64,000 nucleotides of DNA from Rachycentron canadum (taxonomy: Eukaryota > Chordata > Actinopteri > Carangiformes > Rachycentridae): contig CM076653.1 of NCBI GenBank assembly GCA_038496675.1, forward strand, positions 11,033,275-11,097,274, given 5' to 3'. The notes beneath the pieces are model-generated. The model did not search any database. It had not been told where the DNA came from and saw only the letters and a program-made list of their open reading frames with translations. Numbering within the stretch: the stretch's first letter is position 1; each line of letters begins with the position of its first letter. Shown here one piece after another: positions 11,926 to 22,371 of the stretch. The translations under genes were made by a program, and so were the position numbers.

Positions 11926-12591
11926 AAGAAGGAGGATGTAATAGACTGGAGGTGGGTGGGGAGGGGGCAAGTATGAGGGTAGAGGAGCCTGCCTGAAAAA
12001 TATCCACTGAGGTTGTTTAAAAAAGAACTTTTCGGATTAGGAATGCTTGATTCTCCTCTGAGATGAGTGTACGATTCAGGGAAGGATAGCCCGAGTCGAT
12101 GGAATAAACAAGAATTCAATCAAAGTCCAAGCGACTACTCATTACTTTAAAAATGTCTAATCAATTGCTCAATTCTCTGCAGGGCCTCTCTCCACAATGC
12201 ACCTGCATATAGAAAAAGAAAAACAACTCCGCTGCACTGACCACTCTGCTAAGTGAGGAAGACACTTGTGTTATTTGCTGTTTTCATTTGAGACAATTCC
12301 CCCCCCTCTCGTTCCCACATTTGTGTCTTGTTAACCATCGCTATCTGGAAAACATGACACGATAAGCCCCACTCCTCTCCGGTTCTCGTGTAATGTGTGT
12401 AATGATAGAGTTGGTGAACACAGACAGTTTGCTAAAAGGTGCAGAGGTGTGTGGAGATTGAGTTCCTCTTAATCTCCCCACCGTCCTTTGGAGATAAAAC
12501 TAATAAAACACACATCAAAGCCAAAGCTGTGGCCTACAATACGAGAGGTTTAGACAAAATAAATGAATCTTTTCTTCCACACAATGTTTTC
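11926..12591. other. Unique sequence, nothing recognised
   Basis: No repeat or gene signal that I can support. Confidence 0.5.
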
Positions 12592-13143
12592 AATGTTCTT
12601 AGACCCACATTAAGGCTTTTCCGTTTATGTTTACGTTTATATATGTGACTCAATAAAGACTTTGTTCACTGTAATCGTGATAATAACTCATAAAACAAGG
12701 AAAAAAAAAAAAAGGACATTGAATTTTTCCTTATTTTCTCGACAAAAACAGTATCAACCAGAATAATCAAAGAAAACTTCAACACAGAAAGTTCCACATG
12801 TGTTTGTGTTGTTCTAGAGCTGATTTGAAGTTTCTCTCTTTATCTGATCTGAGTTCTGCTCATTCTTTGGAGCAGTAATGATGAAAAATCAGCTCCAAAG
12901 CCTCTAATGCTCTAAATATCTTATTGTCCATGTCTCTCTGTCTTTATTCTGTCACTACAATAAACTCAGAGCAACTTCTCCTCACTCTGAGATCAGAAAA
13001 ATACAGGATTGATCCCATTGACTTTGGCTACAAGCAGCTGACAGCTAGGCCTCTGAAGGAGACACTGTGATTGGCTGTGACATCACCCACTGGAGCCAAT
13101 AGGAGCGTAGATGTAGACACGTGACTCTAGACGTCACTATCAA
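12592..13143 (+). mobile_element. Family-B element, copy 1 (plus)
   Basis: It is nearly identical over more than 350 bp to the reverse complement of 56140-56520. Shared landmarks in order are CACATTAAG-CTTTT, TGTGACTCAATAAAGACT (with an AATAAA word), GTTCTAGAGCTGATTTGAAG, CTGAGATCAGAAAAATACAG, GGCTGTGACATCACCCACTG and CGTGACTCTAGACGTCAC. This copy has a deletion and an A13 insertion near 12702 relative to the other. The close identity implies recent activity of the family. No transposase frame is present. Confidence 0.75.
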
Positions 13144-14454
13144 GGAATTCAGTTCAGTCTAAGAATAATTTGCCCAAATTTCAAATACTGGTCAAAGAGT
13201 CTTTGTTTAACCTTAACCATGATGAATGTGAAAGTATTTTTGTTTGTGGACCTATTTACTATTTATTGTAGAATCAATCAGGACTACAATCGCAGTTGTT
13301 CCACTTTATCGCAATTATTCTCAGTTTCAATTTGCAATCGAAGTGTCTCTTGGTCAAAACGGGGCCAATAGCAAAACACTTAAAAACCCTAAAACATTCA
13401 AGCTTAGCATCAACATCACTGCTGCAATTATTTCGGTCCAGATCACGTCTTCATCCCCAATAAGTAGTGAGGCAGGCACGCACGTCTGAGTTTCTGAGTG
13501 CTAGACTAATTGGCACATTGCTGTGGCCACACTCAACATAAATAGCCTCACACTTCTGAGGGGGGATAATGCCTTCCAAACAGGGAGCCGCGTTATTTGT
13601 CAAAGCCTCCTCCCGCTACAACAACAGACTGCGGCGAGTTTTATCTCGCTCCGCTGGCTCTCACCAGCCTCGGGGGAGAACAGTCCCAGCATGCATTGTA
13701 TGTACATTTAGTGTAACAGTGACGATTTTGGGATTGATCTCCAAGAATCCTATGTTAGACTCACAACTGCAAAAATTCTGGCGAACTCCTATTCTGCTCC
13801 GGTGCAGCCCGTCATTCACATCCATCTCACGGCTCCGACATAATGATGTCATCGGTAAGGGGAGCCAGGCGGCCGATGATGCACTTTGCCAGCATGGGCC
13901 TCCTTTTCTGGTCATCTTATCTAATGTCATAAATCATAAGGAGACTGGTCTCTATCAGTATTTCTGACAGTGAGATGGGTCTTTACGCCTTCTTGTCATA
14001 AATGAGTTCTTGAGGGGCTGTCAGGATGAAGTGGAATATTACACCTATTAATTATTCTGCTCCTCCATCCTGCTGGGAGGCAGTTCTGAGTCAGTCCTTC
14101 ATATCTGACAAAGTTCATCTCCGCTTGACTCTGCGGCTGCTGCAGCAAATGTCTGAAGACGGAGCTTTGTTGGACTGCCATTACCGGAATCTGTTGGCAC
14201 ATCATCCCAGAGGACAATGCACAGCCAGCACATTCATCCAGCATTCAGAAACTGTCAAGTTTTACCACTGACCTTTAGATGCCTTCAGGACGGATTGGAA
14301 ACACAAAAACGCACAAAGAACATGTCATCCACATAATCTCAGAGTACGTTGATACTCTGACAGGGCGAGACTCGGCCAGGAGGGCAAAAAGGAAACACTT
14401 ATACCCAACCAAAGGTTGTATCAGTCAGACTTGTATGCACAGTGTGAGCAGAAT
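13144..14454. other. Unique sequence, possible conserved non-coding block
   Basis: Repeat-free and moderately GC-rich from about 13490 to 14260. Several open frames of 60-132 codons overlap on both strands here, which argues against any one being real. No convincing splice-site pair was seen. Confidence 0.4.
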
Positions 14455-14522
14455 CTGTTGTTGTAAAAGGAGGTCTATGGGGAAAATGGGTATTTCTCAC
14501 TTGATTTATTAGCTCAGTAAAG
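14455..14522 (-). repeat. Family-A fragment
   Basis: Inverted piece containing GGTCTATGGGGAAAAT and CTTGATTTATTAGCTCAGTA, both present in full-length family-A copies. About 70 bp survive. Confidence 0.7.
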
Positions 14523-15067
14523 GCTTAAAAATGGCAGTACATAAAGCAACAGGTGATGTCAGAGTGATTTGCCACTTCTGTGTGGCCTAGGACTTGCTGG
14601 ACTTTGTGTTTGTTGGTGACACGATAAGATTTTATAATATGAACCACGACCGTTACTGAGCGGATGCAGGTTTGCCGACGCTTTGCCTGGTAAACCAGCA
14701 CAAATAAAGACTGAATGTCTAGACCGAAGAATTACCACAATGCAACACTCATCTTTTCCATACAGCGACGACAGTGTGAAACAAGAGTTTGCCTCCTGCC
14801 TTCAGCTCTGTACCTGCTCTCTCTCTTTTCTCCTTCCCGAAGCCCAAGTCTGCCTCCCACCTCCTCCTCTCAGCCCCTGTGGCTCGCTGCAAAGACAACA
14901 TGCTGTGCTAATTGAAAGCGACCCTGACTCGTCCTTTTTCAAAAATGCTCTGGCTGATGCCCCGTTGTTTTCCCCTCCGCCGGCGGTTGACAACTGGCCT
15001 TTCGGCGGCGGTGGTTCTGCGGCGTGAACTTGCAGCCCTCACCGTGTCGGCCTGCTCTCTCCCTCAG
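14523..15067. other. Unique sequence upstream of exon-like segment
   Basis: GC-rich from about 14850. The pyrimidine-rich end CTGCTCTCTCCCTCAG (15052-15067) is a good splice-acceptor candidate for the following segment. Confidence 0.4.
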
Positions 15068-15156
15068 CAAACACGAGACCGGGTCCAAAGCTTCACAGAT
15101 TGGAAATAGACGAGCACATTTTCCAGTACGGCTCCAAAGTGAAGCAGAAACTGTTG
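15068..15156 (+). other. Candidate internal exon (unverified)
   Basis: An 89-bp segment is bounded by a strong acceptor (CTGCTCTCTCCCTCAG) and a strong donor (TTG then GTGAGT). Reading after the first two bases gives 29 sense codons, including the stretch LEIDEHIFQYGSKVKQKLL, and ends on a codon boundary. Another frame is also open, and 29 codons without a stop happen by chance about a quarter of the time. I do not recognise the peptide, and no partner exon was found nearby. Treat it as a lead, not a gene. Confidence 0.2.
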
Positions 15157-16249
15157 GTGAGTATCTGGTGAGAATTGTTCCAGAATAAATTGAGGGAGTC
15201 CTCTGGAGGTTAAAAAAAAAAAAAAACATTTTTTTTTTTGTTTGGTTGCTTCATGAAAGTATAACTGATGCATAATATTGTTTACACAATAAAGAGAGGT
15301 TTAGGATTTGAAATTCAATGAAGATGCAAACAATCCGGAGCCATCTTCCCTGGAACATGCTCTGCAAACTCTGAAGGACGAAAGCACAAATGCTACACTA
15401 ATAGACGAGCTTCAGCTGCAGCACAGACGACACGATTAGATCCTCCTCATACTCGATTCCTTCATCAAAAAGCAGTGATATTCCACTAAAACAAAATGCT
15501 TGTACCTGCAGTGTTTCAGTGGAGGTGGGCCGCTCTTATCACCCTCGCTGAATAGGACTGGGGCCCATAATGTAATAGCCTCGCAGCGTGCTCATAAATC
15601 ACCTGAAGAGGCTTTATGCCACATGCACTGACACTCCCAATCTGCCAACTTGTGTCTTTATTAAAGAGCACATTATACTGAGAGGCTCCCTTTTCCCCAG
15701 TCGCCCTGCTATAAACACCTCAACTCATATATTTATGCAAACACAAGGATACAAATACTTTTCTCTGCAGAGACAAATACATTTTCTCCAAGCTTTTGTG
15801 TGTGTCTGAATGTGTGTGTGTGAGACTGGCATTGTTTTTACATCTTGTCACCCTGCCTCTTCGCAATTACAGCAATCGTCTCTCTCTCCCACTGAGTGAC
15901 GCATCAATTTGGATGTATGAATGCCGACTCGTATCTGATTTGCCTTAGTGAGTCTCTTTGTTTTCATTGGCCAAACAGTGTACACAAGATTGTGTGTGTG
16001 TGGTTACTGTGTGTTCTCCCCCCCCCTCCTCCATCCTTCCAGTAGCTTTGACAGCTAAATTGAATGTGATGATGTCATGTGAGCTGACAAAGAAACAGCA
16101 GAGGGAATGACTGGCATCAGATCAGGAGAGGAGACAAACTTCACTTGTTCAAATCAAGACGTCTGTCGAGCGCTGAGTCACTTTCACGTGGTTCATGGAA
16201 CCTTGAGATGCTCTTCAAGGTCTCAGTCCTAATTAACACCTGGTCAAGG

Positions 16250-16250
<1 letters not shown>
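15157..16250. other. Unique sequence, nothing recognised
   Basis: It contains an A14/T10 pair near 15211-15240 and CT-rich stretches. No repeat family or gene signal is supported. Confidence 0.5.

Positions 16251-16288
<38 letters not shown>
16251..16288 (+). repeat. (CA)n microsatellite
   Basis: Perfect CA repeat of about 19 units, probably polymorphic in length. Confidence 0.97.
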
Positions 16289-16369
16289 AGGTCTCAATGA
16301 CAACTGTGGAGAGGCATTTGAGCAAGGCACAGAAACTGTCCTGGAGCCTTTTTGTGGATAGCCCTTTTC

Positions 16370-16690
16370 GTACAAAAAATACAACACAAAGCAAACACAC
16401 ACAAACACACCCATTTACACACATTAAAACAATAAAAAAGAAAAAGGCAGCAATGAACAATGAAGCTCATGAATTTGCATTTGCACTGAGGAAACAACGA
16501 AGATAAAGATAAAATAAAAAATAATCAAAAATAAGGTGTTAAAAAACAAAAAATTACGGACAAATTAGTAAATACAAATGTTAGTAACCAGAAAAATGGG
16601 AATTAAAAAGGGGAAAAGTCTGAAAAATAATCTCAGGATAAAATAATATAGGAGAAACCTTAAAATATATAAATAAATAGACAAACGTTT
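16370..16690 (+). repeat. A-rich low-complexity region
   Basis: A-rich words (AAAATAAAAAATAATC, AACACACACAAACACACCC) dominate the plus strand. No element ends are visible. Confidence 0.6.
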
Positions 16691-17466
16691 GAGCACCACT
16701 GATGTACAGGACCTTCCTCTAACAATAGAAGAACAATCTTTACGTGTTTTGCCTCTAATTCATTGTTTTCGTCACCACAGTGTTACAGTCAGTGCCCCAT
16801 TGTTCTCCTCCTGAAAAACGCTGCTCATTAACTTCTACTGAAGTTGATTTTTATTTTTGGACAAAAGAGTTGACATCCGTGTACGATACACACAACTGAG
16901 GAACAAGCCCCCTTGAAGGAATCCAAGATGTCAAACTCTGCCTGCTCTCTGAGCTCTGTGACTCTTTGTGCCAACTAAAATGTGACTCAAAATAATTGTG
17001 CAGGCTTCCACAATGCTCCCAACCAACATCATGCAAATCATGAGCAGCAAAAACACTAAATCCCCTTCTCCCACTCAGTTCTTGCAAACACAAGACGTAC
17101 CCATCGGTAAACACCGGCAGCAGAACGCATCCTGCAGAGAAAGCCTCGCCGCTGAGAGGCAGAAATGTAAACAGCTGGCAAGCTCTCAGAATATTAGTTG
17201 CTACACTCAGGAAATAAAATGTTCAGGATTGGGGTGGAATAAAGGCAAAGAGTCAGGACTGTTCACTGGAGGTTTTTTCTTCTCCTGTGTCTCTAATCTG
17301 ACCAGTGGCAACAGTCCAAGGCAATCTCTGAGGACCGTCCTCACCCACAGAGCTGCTGATGTAAATCTCTGGAGGCCGTGCGAACACTGTGCCTGAAACG
17401 TGTCCAACTCTTAAGTGTTTCCTCCTCACCTTACCTGAACCTGATGTTTTCTAATCAACGAGTGAG
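16691..17466. other. Unique sequence, nothing recognised
   Basis: Mixed sequence. Open frames at 16851-17114 (minus) and 16998-17396 (plus) overlap and resemble nothing known to me. Confidence 0.5.
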
Positions 17467-17542
17467 GCGAAAAAAGAAAAAGAAAAAAAAAAAAGAGAAA
17501 AAAAAGCTGCACAGACTTTTTAAACTCAAATTGGATGAGGTG

Positions 17543-17573
<31 letters not shown>

Positions 17574-17625
17574 TACAAAATTGGATCCTAAGGCACGGAA
17601 CATAAAAAAAAAAAAAAAAAAACAG
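17467..17625 (+). repeat. Cluster of purine-only A-tracts
   Basis: Three long A or A/G tracts (about 17470-17508, 17541-17572 and 17604-17622) sit within 160 bp. They give poly-Lys or poly-Phe open frames on the two strands, which are artefacts. Confidence 0.9.
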
Positions 17626-17932
17626 CAGGTTTGAATACGAGAAAGCTGACATGACTGTAACTTGTGCCAGTTAGCTGAGACAAAACCGGTGTTGGAATAA
17701 AAGAGAAGAAGATTCAGTAATAAAGAGAAACACAACAGTCAGCTTGGTTGTTATCTAGACTGATGCCTCAATTTAGGAAAAACTCAAAAGGAAATAATTA
17801 AAAAAAAGGAAAAAACTGCCAAATAATTCTAGATTCTTTATTAAACCGTGGTCATGGTCTCATCTAAGCTGTGTGTGTCGTTTTTATGTTGCCCTCATTT
17901 CTCTCTTGATCTTGATGAGACTGCCTGATTAA
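17626..17932. other. Unique AT-rich sequence
   Basis: Nothing recognised. Confidence 0.5.
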
Positions 17933-18130
17933 ATACATCCATTATCTATGCTGCTTATCTGTACGGGATCACTGGGGGGCTGGAGCCCATCCCAGCTGAC
18001 ACTGGACACCCTGATAGAGTCCAGGTACATGGACAGGTCATCATCAGTCGCAGGGCTGACAGATGGAGCCAAACATCCATTCATGCTCATATTATGGACT
18101 CTGGGGAGTTTAGAGTCATCATACCTGGAG
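17933..18130 (+). repeat. Family-G teleost repeat, 5' portion
   Basis: It starts with CATCCATTATCTATGCTGCT and continues with GGGGGGCTGGAGCCCATCCC, an ACACCCTG...GTCCAGGTACATGGACAGGT stretch and CAGGGCTGACAGATGGA. This is the left part of a very common fish interspersed repeat (CATCCATTATC...GGGCTGGAGCCTATCCCAGC). The right part, as at 39.3 kb, is missing. Confidence 0.7.
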
Positions 18131-18258
18131 GAAACCATTATCAAGAGGTTCTGTTGATCAGTAAATAGCAATTAACATCTGTTTAATGAAGCTTTCAAGT
18201 TGCAAACCTACACAGTGTAGGACTTTGCTGTAATACTGACACAAGCTTTAAGTAAAAC

Positions 18259-18706
18259 CAAGTGTCAACCCACTGTGACATCTCCCACTGGTTTGTGAGC
18301 TGCCTCCAAGCCTCCAGTCTGTAATTTGGCCATCGACCATCTTGGTTTTTTGAAACCAGAAGAAACCATGTTTGGAGGAGAAGATGGAGCTGAGGAGGAG
18401 TGAGGGGTGGATCTGCTCTGTACTCTGTCCTGATTGTTTGACAGGAACGGTCAATCACTGTCTAGCCCCGCCGTAATTCATACCCTCCTTTATGGTCTAT
18501 TTTCCTCTAATTGGGACCATCGTTTAAAAAATGTGCATTGTGTTGAATTGAAACTAGAGACTGAGACCATCAACTCATTAGGAAAACTGAGCTAATAAAT
18601 CAAGTGAGTGACTTCAGTACAATCTATTACAACCAGTGGAGTCGCCCCCTGATGGCCATTAGATAGAATTCAGCTTTAAGACACCAGCGTCTACATCCAC
18701 TTTTAA
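18259..18706 (+). repeat. Family-A interspersed element, copy 4
   Basis: A near complete copy from CAAGTGTCAACCCACTGTGA to GTCGCCCCCTGATGGCCATT and a short tail. It carries all three diagnostic blocks and the central ATTGAAACTAGAGACTGAGA segment, with a deletion between the CTGAGCTAATAAATCAAG and CCAGTGGAG blocks. Confidence 0.85.
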
Positions 18707-20257
18707 ATATGAGCAGGAGTCCGGATCACAGTCAGACATTAGCATTCATTTTGTTTGGGTCATGATCCTGACCAAATGAAGCAGAGCAACACATCCCTCC
18801 CCTGTTTCTGAACGGCCTCAATCATACCTGTCTGGGCTTAATGCATCCTGTCAAAAATGGTCAGCAGAGGATGAGTGTAGGGAGGGATGGAGGGTGGGAT
18901 AGCTGGGCTCCTGCTGCGCCCTTTTTTGTATTTGACAATACAGATCAAACGCAGCCTCGCAGCAGTCGTGGCTGAGCCGCTGTTTGTTATCTCGTATGAT
19001 GTGCAACGTGCGACACGCAGATGCACGGCGAAGGAGAGCGAGGCAGACAGGTAATCCAGGATTACAGTGCCGACATGTCATTTCCGTGGACGTGTTATTC
19101 CTGCTCAGTCGTCTTTTGTGTGAAATGTAGGGTGCAACCCCATCTGTCTGCTCCAAACTCTCCTCTGGCACCCATCAATGGCGCGCCGTGGACCAGCATA
19201 GACGACGAGATAATGAGCTCCCGTTGCCTTGTCAACGCTATCCTTTTTTTTCCCCGACAGCCACACTCTTAAGCTCCCGTTTGCCCGTTTCTCGGTGTGC
19301 AGAGCTCTTCAGTAAACAAGGCATCTAGATGGTAGATGAAATTTCATATTGTCTTAAAATCCCTCTAACAGGCAAACGCAGATGGACAGTCCAACAGCAA
19401 GTAGTCTGCTGCTTGTCGGAGAGAGGAGGAATTTATCTGCTTATGCAAAATTTTTACACCAAGAAAGTCAAAACGTATACATTTCAGAGTTAATGAAGGT
19501 AGAGGTCAAAGTTCACATACAATCTAAACACAAGAGGCTGGTAATAACTGCAGCACCAGAGAGACGTGGTACTTGACCTGCACTTGGCCTGAGTGACTCA
19601 CTGAGGCCATTTAAAGGTGAGACGGTTCAAATCAAGTGAAATTTCACTCTTAATGTTTTCAACTTTGAGTGCTTCCTCTCTAAACTGCTTTAAAATGAGC
19701 CTTCAGGTGGGCGGCTCCATCTGCTAGGAAATTACAAACACAAATGACCAAGTGGAACTGCTGAGCTTTTTATTTCCTTTATGATTTACCTTTCTTTTCT
19801 TCTTAATATGTGTCTGCTCCAATATGGGTTCAAGGTCTGTGCACTCGTCTGTATTCAGCAGTTCTTAGTAATGACCTCGGTGAAGTACCTGTCTTTTTTT
19901 TTTGTTAACCTCCATTAATCTGAAAACTTCAAAGAAAATATTTACGTGACTATTTCTTAAGATCGTATACTTGGTATTTGAGATGAAACCAATTACTTTT
20001 CTTCACCAGAGCTAGTCAATTCAAGCAGTTTTTTCAAAGCTGTCGGGTTTGCCTTTCTGCTCTGTTCTGTTAAACGGTCAGGTGGTTAAAACGTCTCATC
20101 CATGAGTTAGTGCTCCTGTAAATGTCGGAGCCTCCATGTGAGTTGCTTCGTTGGACGATTGTTGTGTTTTTCAAATGTATTTCACAGGCTGCAGCTCACT
20201 CTGTCATCACGGACCAAGTTTTTGGTTCAACAGCTGGACATCAGAACCAGAACGCTT
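18707..20257. other. Unique sequence, no gene recognised
   Basis: Repeat-free. The block 18840-19290 is GC-richer and could be conserved. Open frames on opposite strands overlap there (18838-19272) and none is convincing. Confidence 0.45.
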
Positions 20258-20650
20258 TATGAATAAGAATAAAGAATAAGAAATAATTATGTGCAAATAT
20301 CAAGCTAAAGATAAAATTATAGATGAGAAATATAAACATAAAACGCAAAAATGCCCTTTTACTATATATATAATCAATGTATCATACAATATATCTATCT
20401 ATCATAAAAAATACAAACAGCAGAATAACTAATTCTGTTATGCACAGAGAATAAGTAAGTGAACTAAGTCCAAGGTCCAGTCTATTGACACTCTGAGGGA
20501 CAAGTTGTAAAGTTTGATGGCCTCAGGCAGGAATGACTTCCTGTGGTGGATCGTGGCGAAATTAGTCTTTCACTGAATGGGCCTCTGTGCTTGACCAGCA
20601 CATCATGGAGTGGGTGGGAGATGTTTTCCAGGATGTTATGCAACTTCGAA
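20258..20650 (-). mobile_element. LINE (non-LTR retrotransposon) 3' end
   Basis: Read on the minus strand, the decayed C-terminus of a reverse-transcriptase-type ORF (about 20648 to 20470) is followed by an AT-rich 3' UTR and a short (TTATTC)n-type tail at 20258-20290. This order, with 5' truncation, is the normal outcome of target-primed reverse transcription. The clade cannot be fixed from this piece. Confidence 0.65.
20470..20648 (-). pseudogene. Decayed C-terminal segment of a LINE ORF2
   Basis: On the minus strand one frame reads KLHNILENISHPLHDVLVK and continues to a Ser-Pro-Arg-Ser-Thr stretch. A shift of frame is then needed to read RKSFLPEAIKLYNLSL. This resembles the familiar C-terminal end of teleost LINE ORF2 proteins (a variable His-Pro-Leu-His region, then RKSFLP-AI-LYN-S). 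The frameshift and the loss of everything upstream make it a dead fragment. The match is to family knowledge, not to a search. Confidence 0.6.
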
Positions 20651-21784
20651 AAAGGGTGACAGGTGTGTGACTGTGCTCAGAGACATTAAATCAATGCCGA
20701 CCGGAGCCAGAGATAAATACCCGTGTTCCACTGCAGAGTCATTCGACATAGATCTGAATGCTGAATGAAGCCTTTTACTATGCTGACAAAGTCCAGATGT
20801 TAGCAGGTCTTAGTGAGTTGACGGGGTAATGAGACATAAGACGAGTTTTTTTTCACTTTAATTTACTTTTATTCTAATAAAAGCAGCTGCTTTTGGGCAA
20901 CTACTGAACAGTGTGCTTATTTGTTCAATTGTGTATTTGCTTATTTTCCTTCTTTTAATGTGTTGTATTTGCTCTTTACTGGGCAACGAGTGTCACTACT
21001 TGATTTGTTTCTTCTCTTTGAAAGGTATGGGAGGAACTAAGGAGGTCCAAGGTGGTTAATTTGAGACCCTAATTTAAAAATTGTTACTGTGAAAAAATTC
21101 AGGCACATTATAGTTTTCACTTAGTGACCAAGGCCATTTCAGCATTGTGTATAATGAGCGTTAAAAGCCTACAGACTCAGGTAATGTCTAAGGTTAAATT
21201 GCTTATAAGCTCATGCAGAGCTGCAGACAAAGTGCACCACAACAAAGACTAGAAGACAGAAATGATAAATAATGACTTACTCTGTGCTCCTTCTCAGCTC
21301 TCTACGCTTCGTTTCAAGTCACAAGTGGAAGCTGGAAAGTGTGCTTTATTCCAGAGGTGTAGCCACATGTTGCAGCTTTCTTTCTGCTTTTCAGTTTAAA
21401 GTGCCTCTCACTGCCACTCGCCAACCAAAGTGGGTGGTTGGAGGAAGAGTCGGGCCACATTCCTCATGTCCCACCTACATTTGCATCATGACATTTCCTG
21501 TAGAGTGGCATTCTCTCCCCTCACCTGCATGTCACTGTAGTGTGAAATTCCTAACCAGACACACACTCACAAACAGCCTGCCCTGATGAGACCACTATTT
21601 GCAGCTCGAACATCAGACACTTCAGGATGTGCTTTGTTTACCAGCTCACTATTATCAAGCTCTAAATGACACCAGTTTCCTCTTCTACTCCTATAACGTA
21701 TCAATGTAAAAACTGTCTATTCTGCATCCAGACTCACGTCTCTTTCACAAACATATAATATACATATAACTTTGTCTTAAAACA
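20651..21784. other. Unique sequence, nothing recognised
   Basis: AT-rich with no repeat or gene signal supported. The short frame at 21272-21586 lacks context. Confidence 0.5.
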
Positions 21785-22340
21785 GTGTGTGTAGACGACT
21801 GGTCAGAGCTTCTCCAACACTGCAGCTCAGTGGGATGTTCCCGGGCTGCAGTGCTCAGGACCTACCAGAAGTGGTCCAAGGAGGGAGAACCACTGGACCA
21901 CAGACAGGGTCAGGGGTCAAGGCTCAGTGATGGTGGAGGGGAGAGAAGGCTGGACCGTGTGGTCTGATCCAACAGAAGAGCTACTGGAGCTAAGACTGAT
22001 GAAGAAGTTCATGCTGGTTCTGATAGAAAGCTGTCAGAACACAGAGCATCACAGTTTGTTGTGTTTGGGACTGTGTAGCCTCAGACCGGTCAGGGTGTCC
22101 ATGCTGACCCCTGTCCACCACCAGAAGCTCCTACAATGGACACATGAGCATCAGAACTGGACCAACAACCAGTTCAAGGTGTTGATAGAGGCTCCATCTT
22201 GCAATGTACAGGAGATAAAGGATCTGCTGCTAACATCTTGGTGACAGATACCGCAGCTCAGCTTCAGAGATCTAGTGTAGTCCATGTCAACACAGATCCG
22301 GGCAGTTTTGGTGGTAAAAGGGAAACCTACACAATATTAG
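21785..22340 (+). pseudogene. Tc1/mariner transposase pseudogene lacking the catalytic core
   Basis: The N-terminal helix-turn-helix part is recognisable (GCSRAAVLRTYQKWSKEG at about 21837-21890, then GERRLDRVV). A frameshift near 21925-21965 moves the reading frame, after which RPVRVSMLTPVH and LQWTHEHQNWT are readable up to about 22175. The frame then jumps directly to IEAPSCNVQEIKDLLLTSW, normally near the C-terminus. A stop (TGA) replaces the next codon, and QIPQLSFRDLV, a further stop and the terminal GKPTQY follow. The missing middle would contain all DDE/D catalytic residues. The deletion is precise enough to look like one event. Confidence 0.85.
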
Positions 22341-22371
22341 GCAAGTGGTCATAATGTTATGGCTAAGTGAG
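21785..22371 (+). mobile_element. Tc1/mariner element, internally deleted
   Basis: The transposase relic is followed by TGGTCATAATGTTATGGCTA at about 22346-22365, which matches the usual terminal repeat of Tc1-like elements of this subgroup. I could not find the corresponding left terminal repeat, so the element is also 5'-truncated. It cannot mobilise itself. Confidence 0.8.

Noticed and set aside
17378..17735. Frames with long poly-Lys or poly-Phe stretches
   Set aside because: Direct products of A/T homopolymers. The same applies to similar frames near 7.6, 24.3, 31.6, 54.5 and 59.6 kb.
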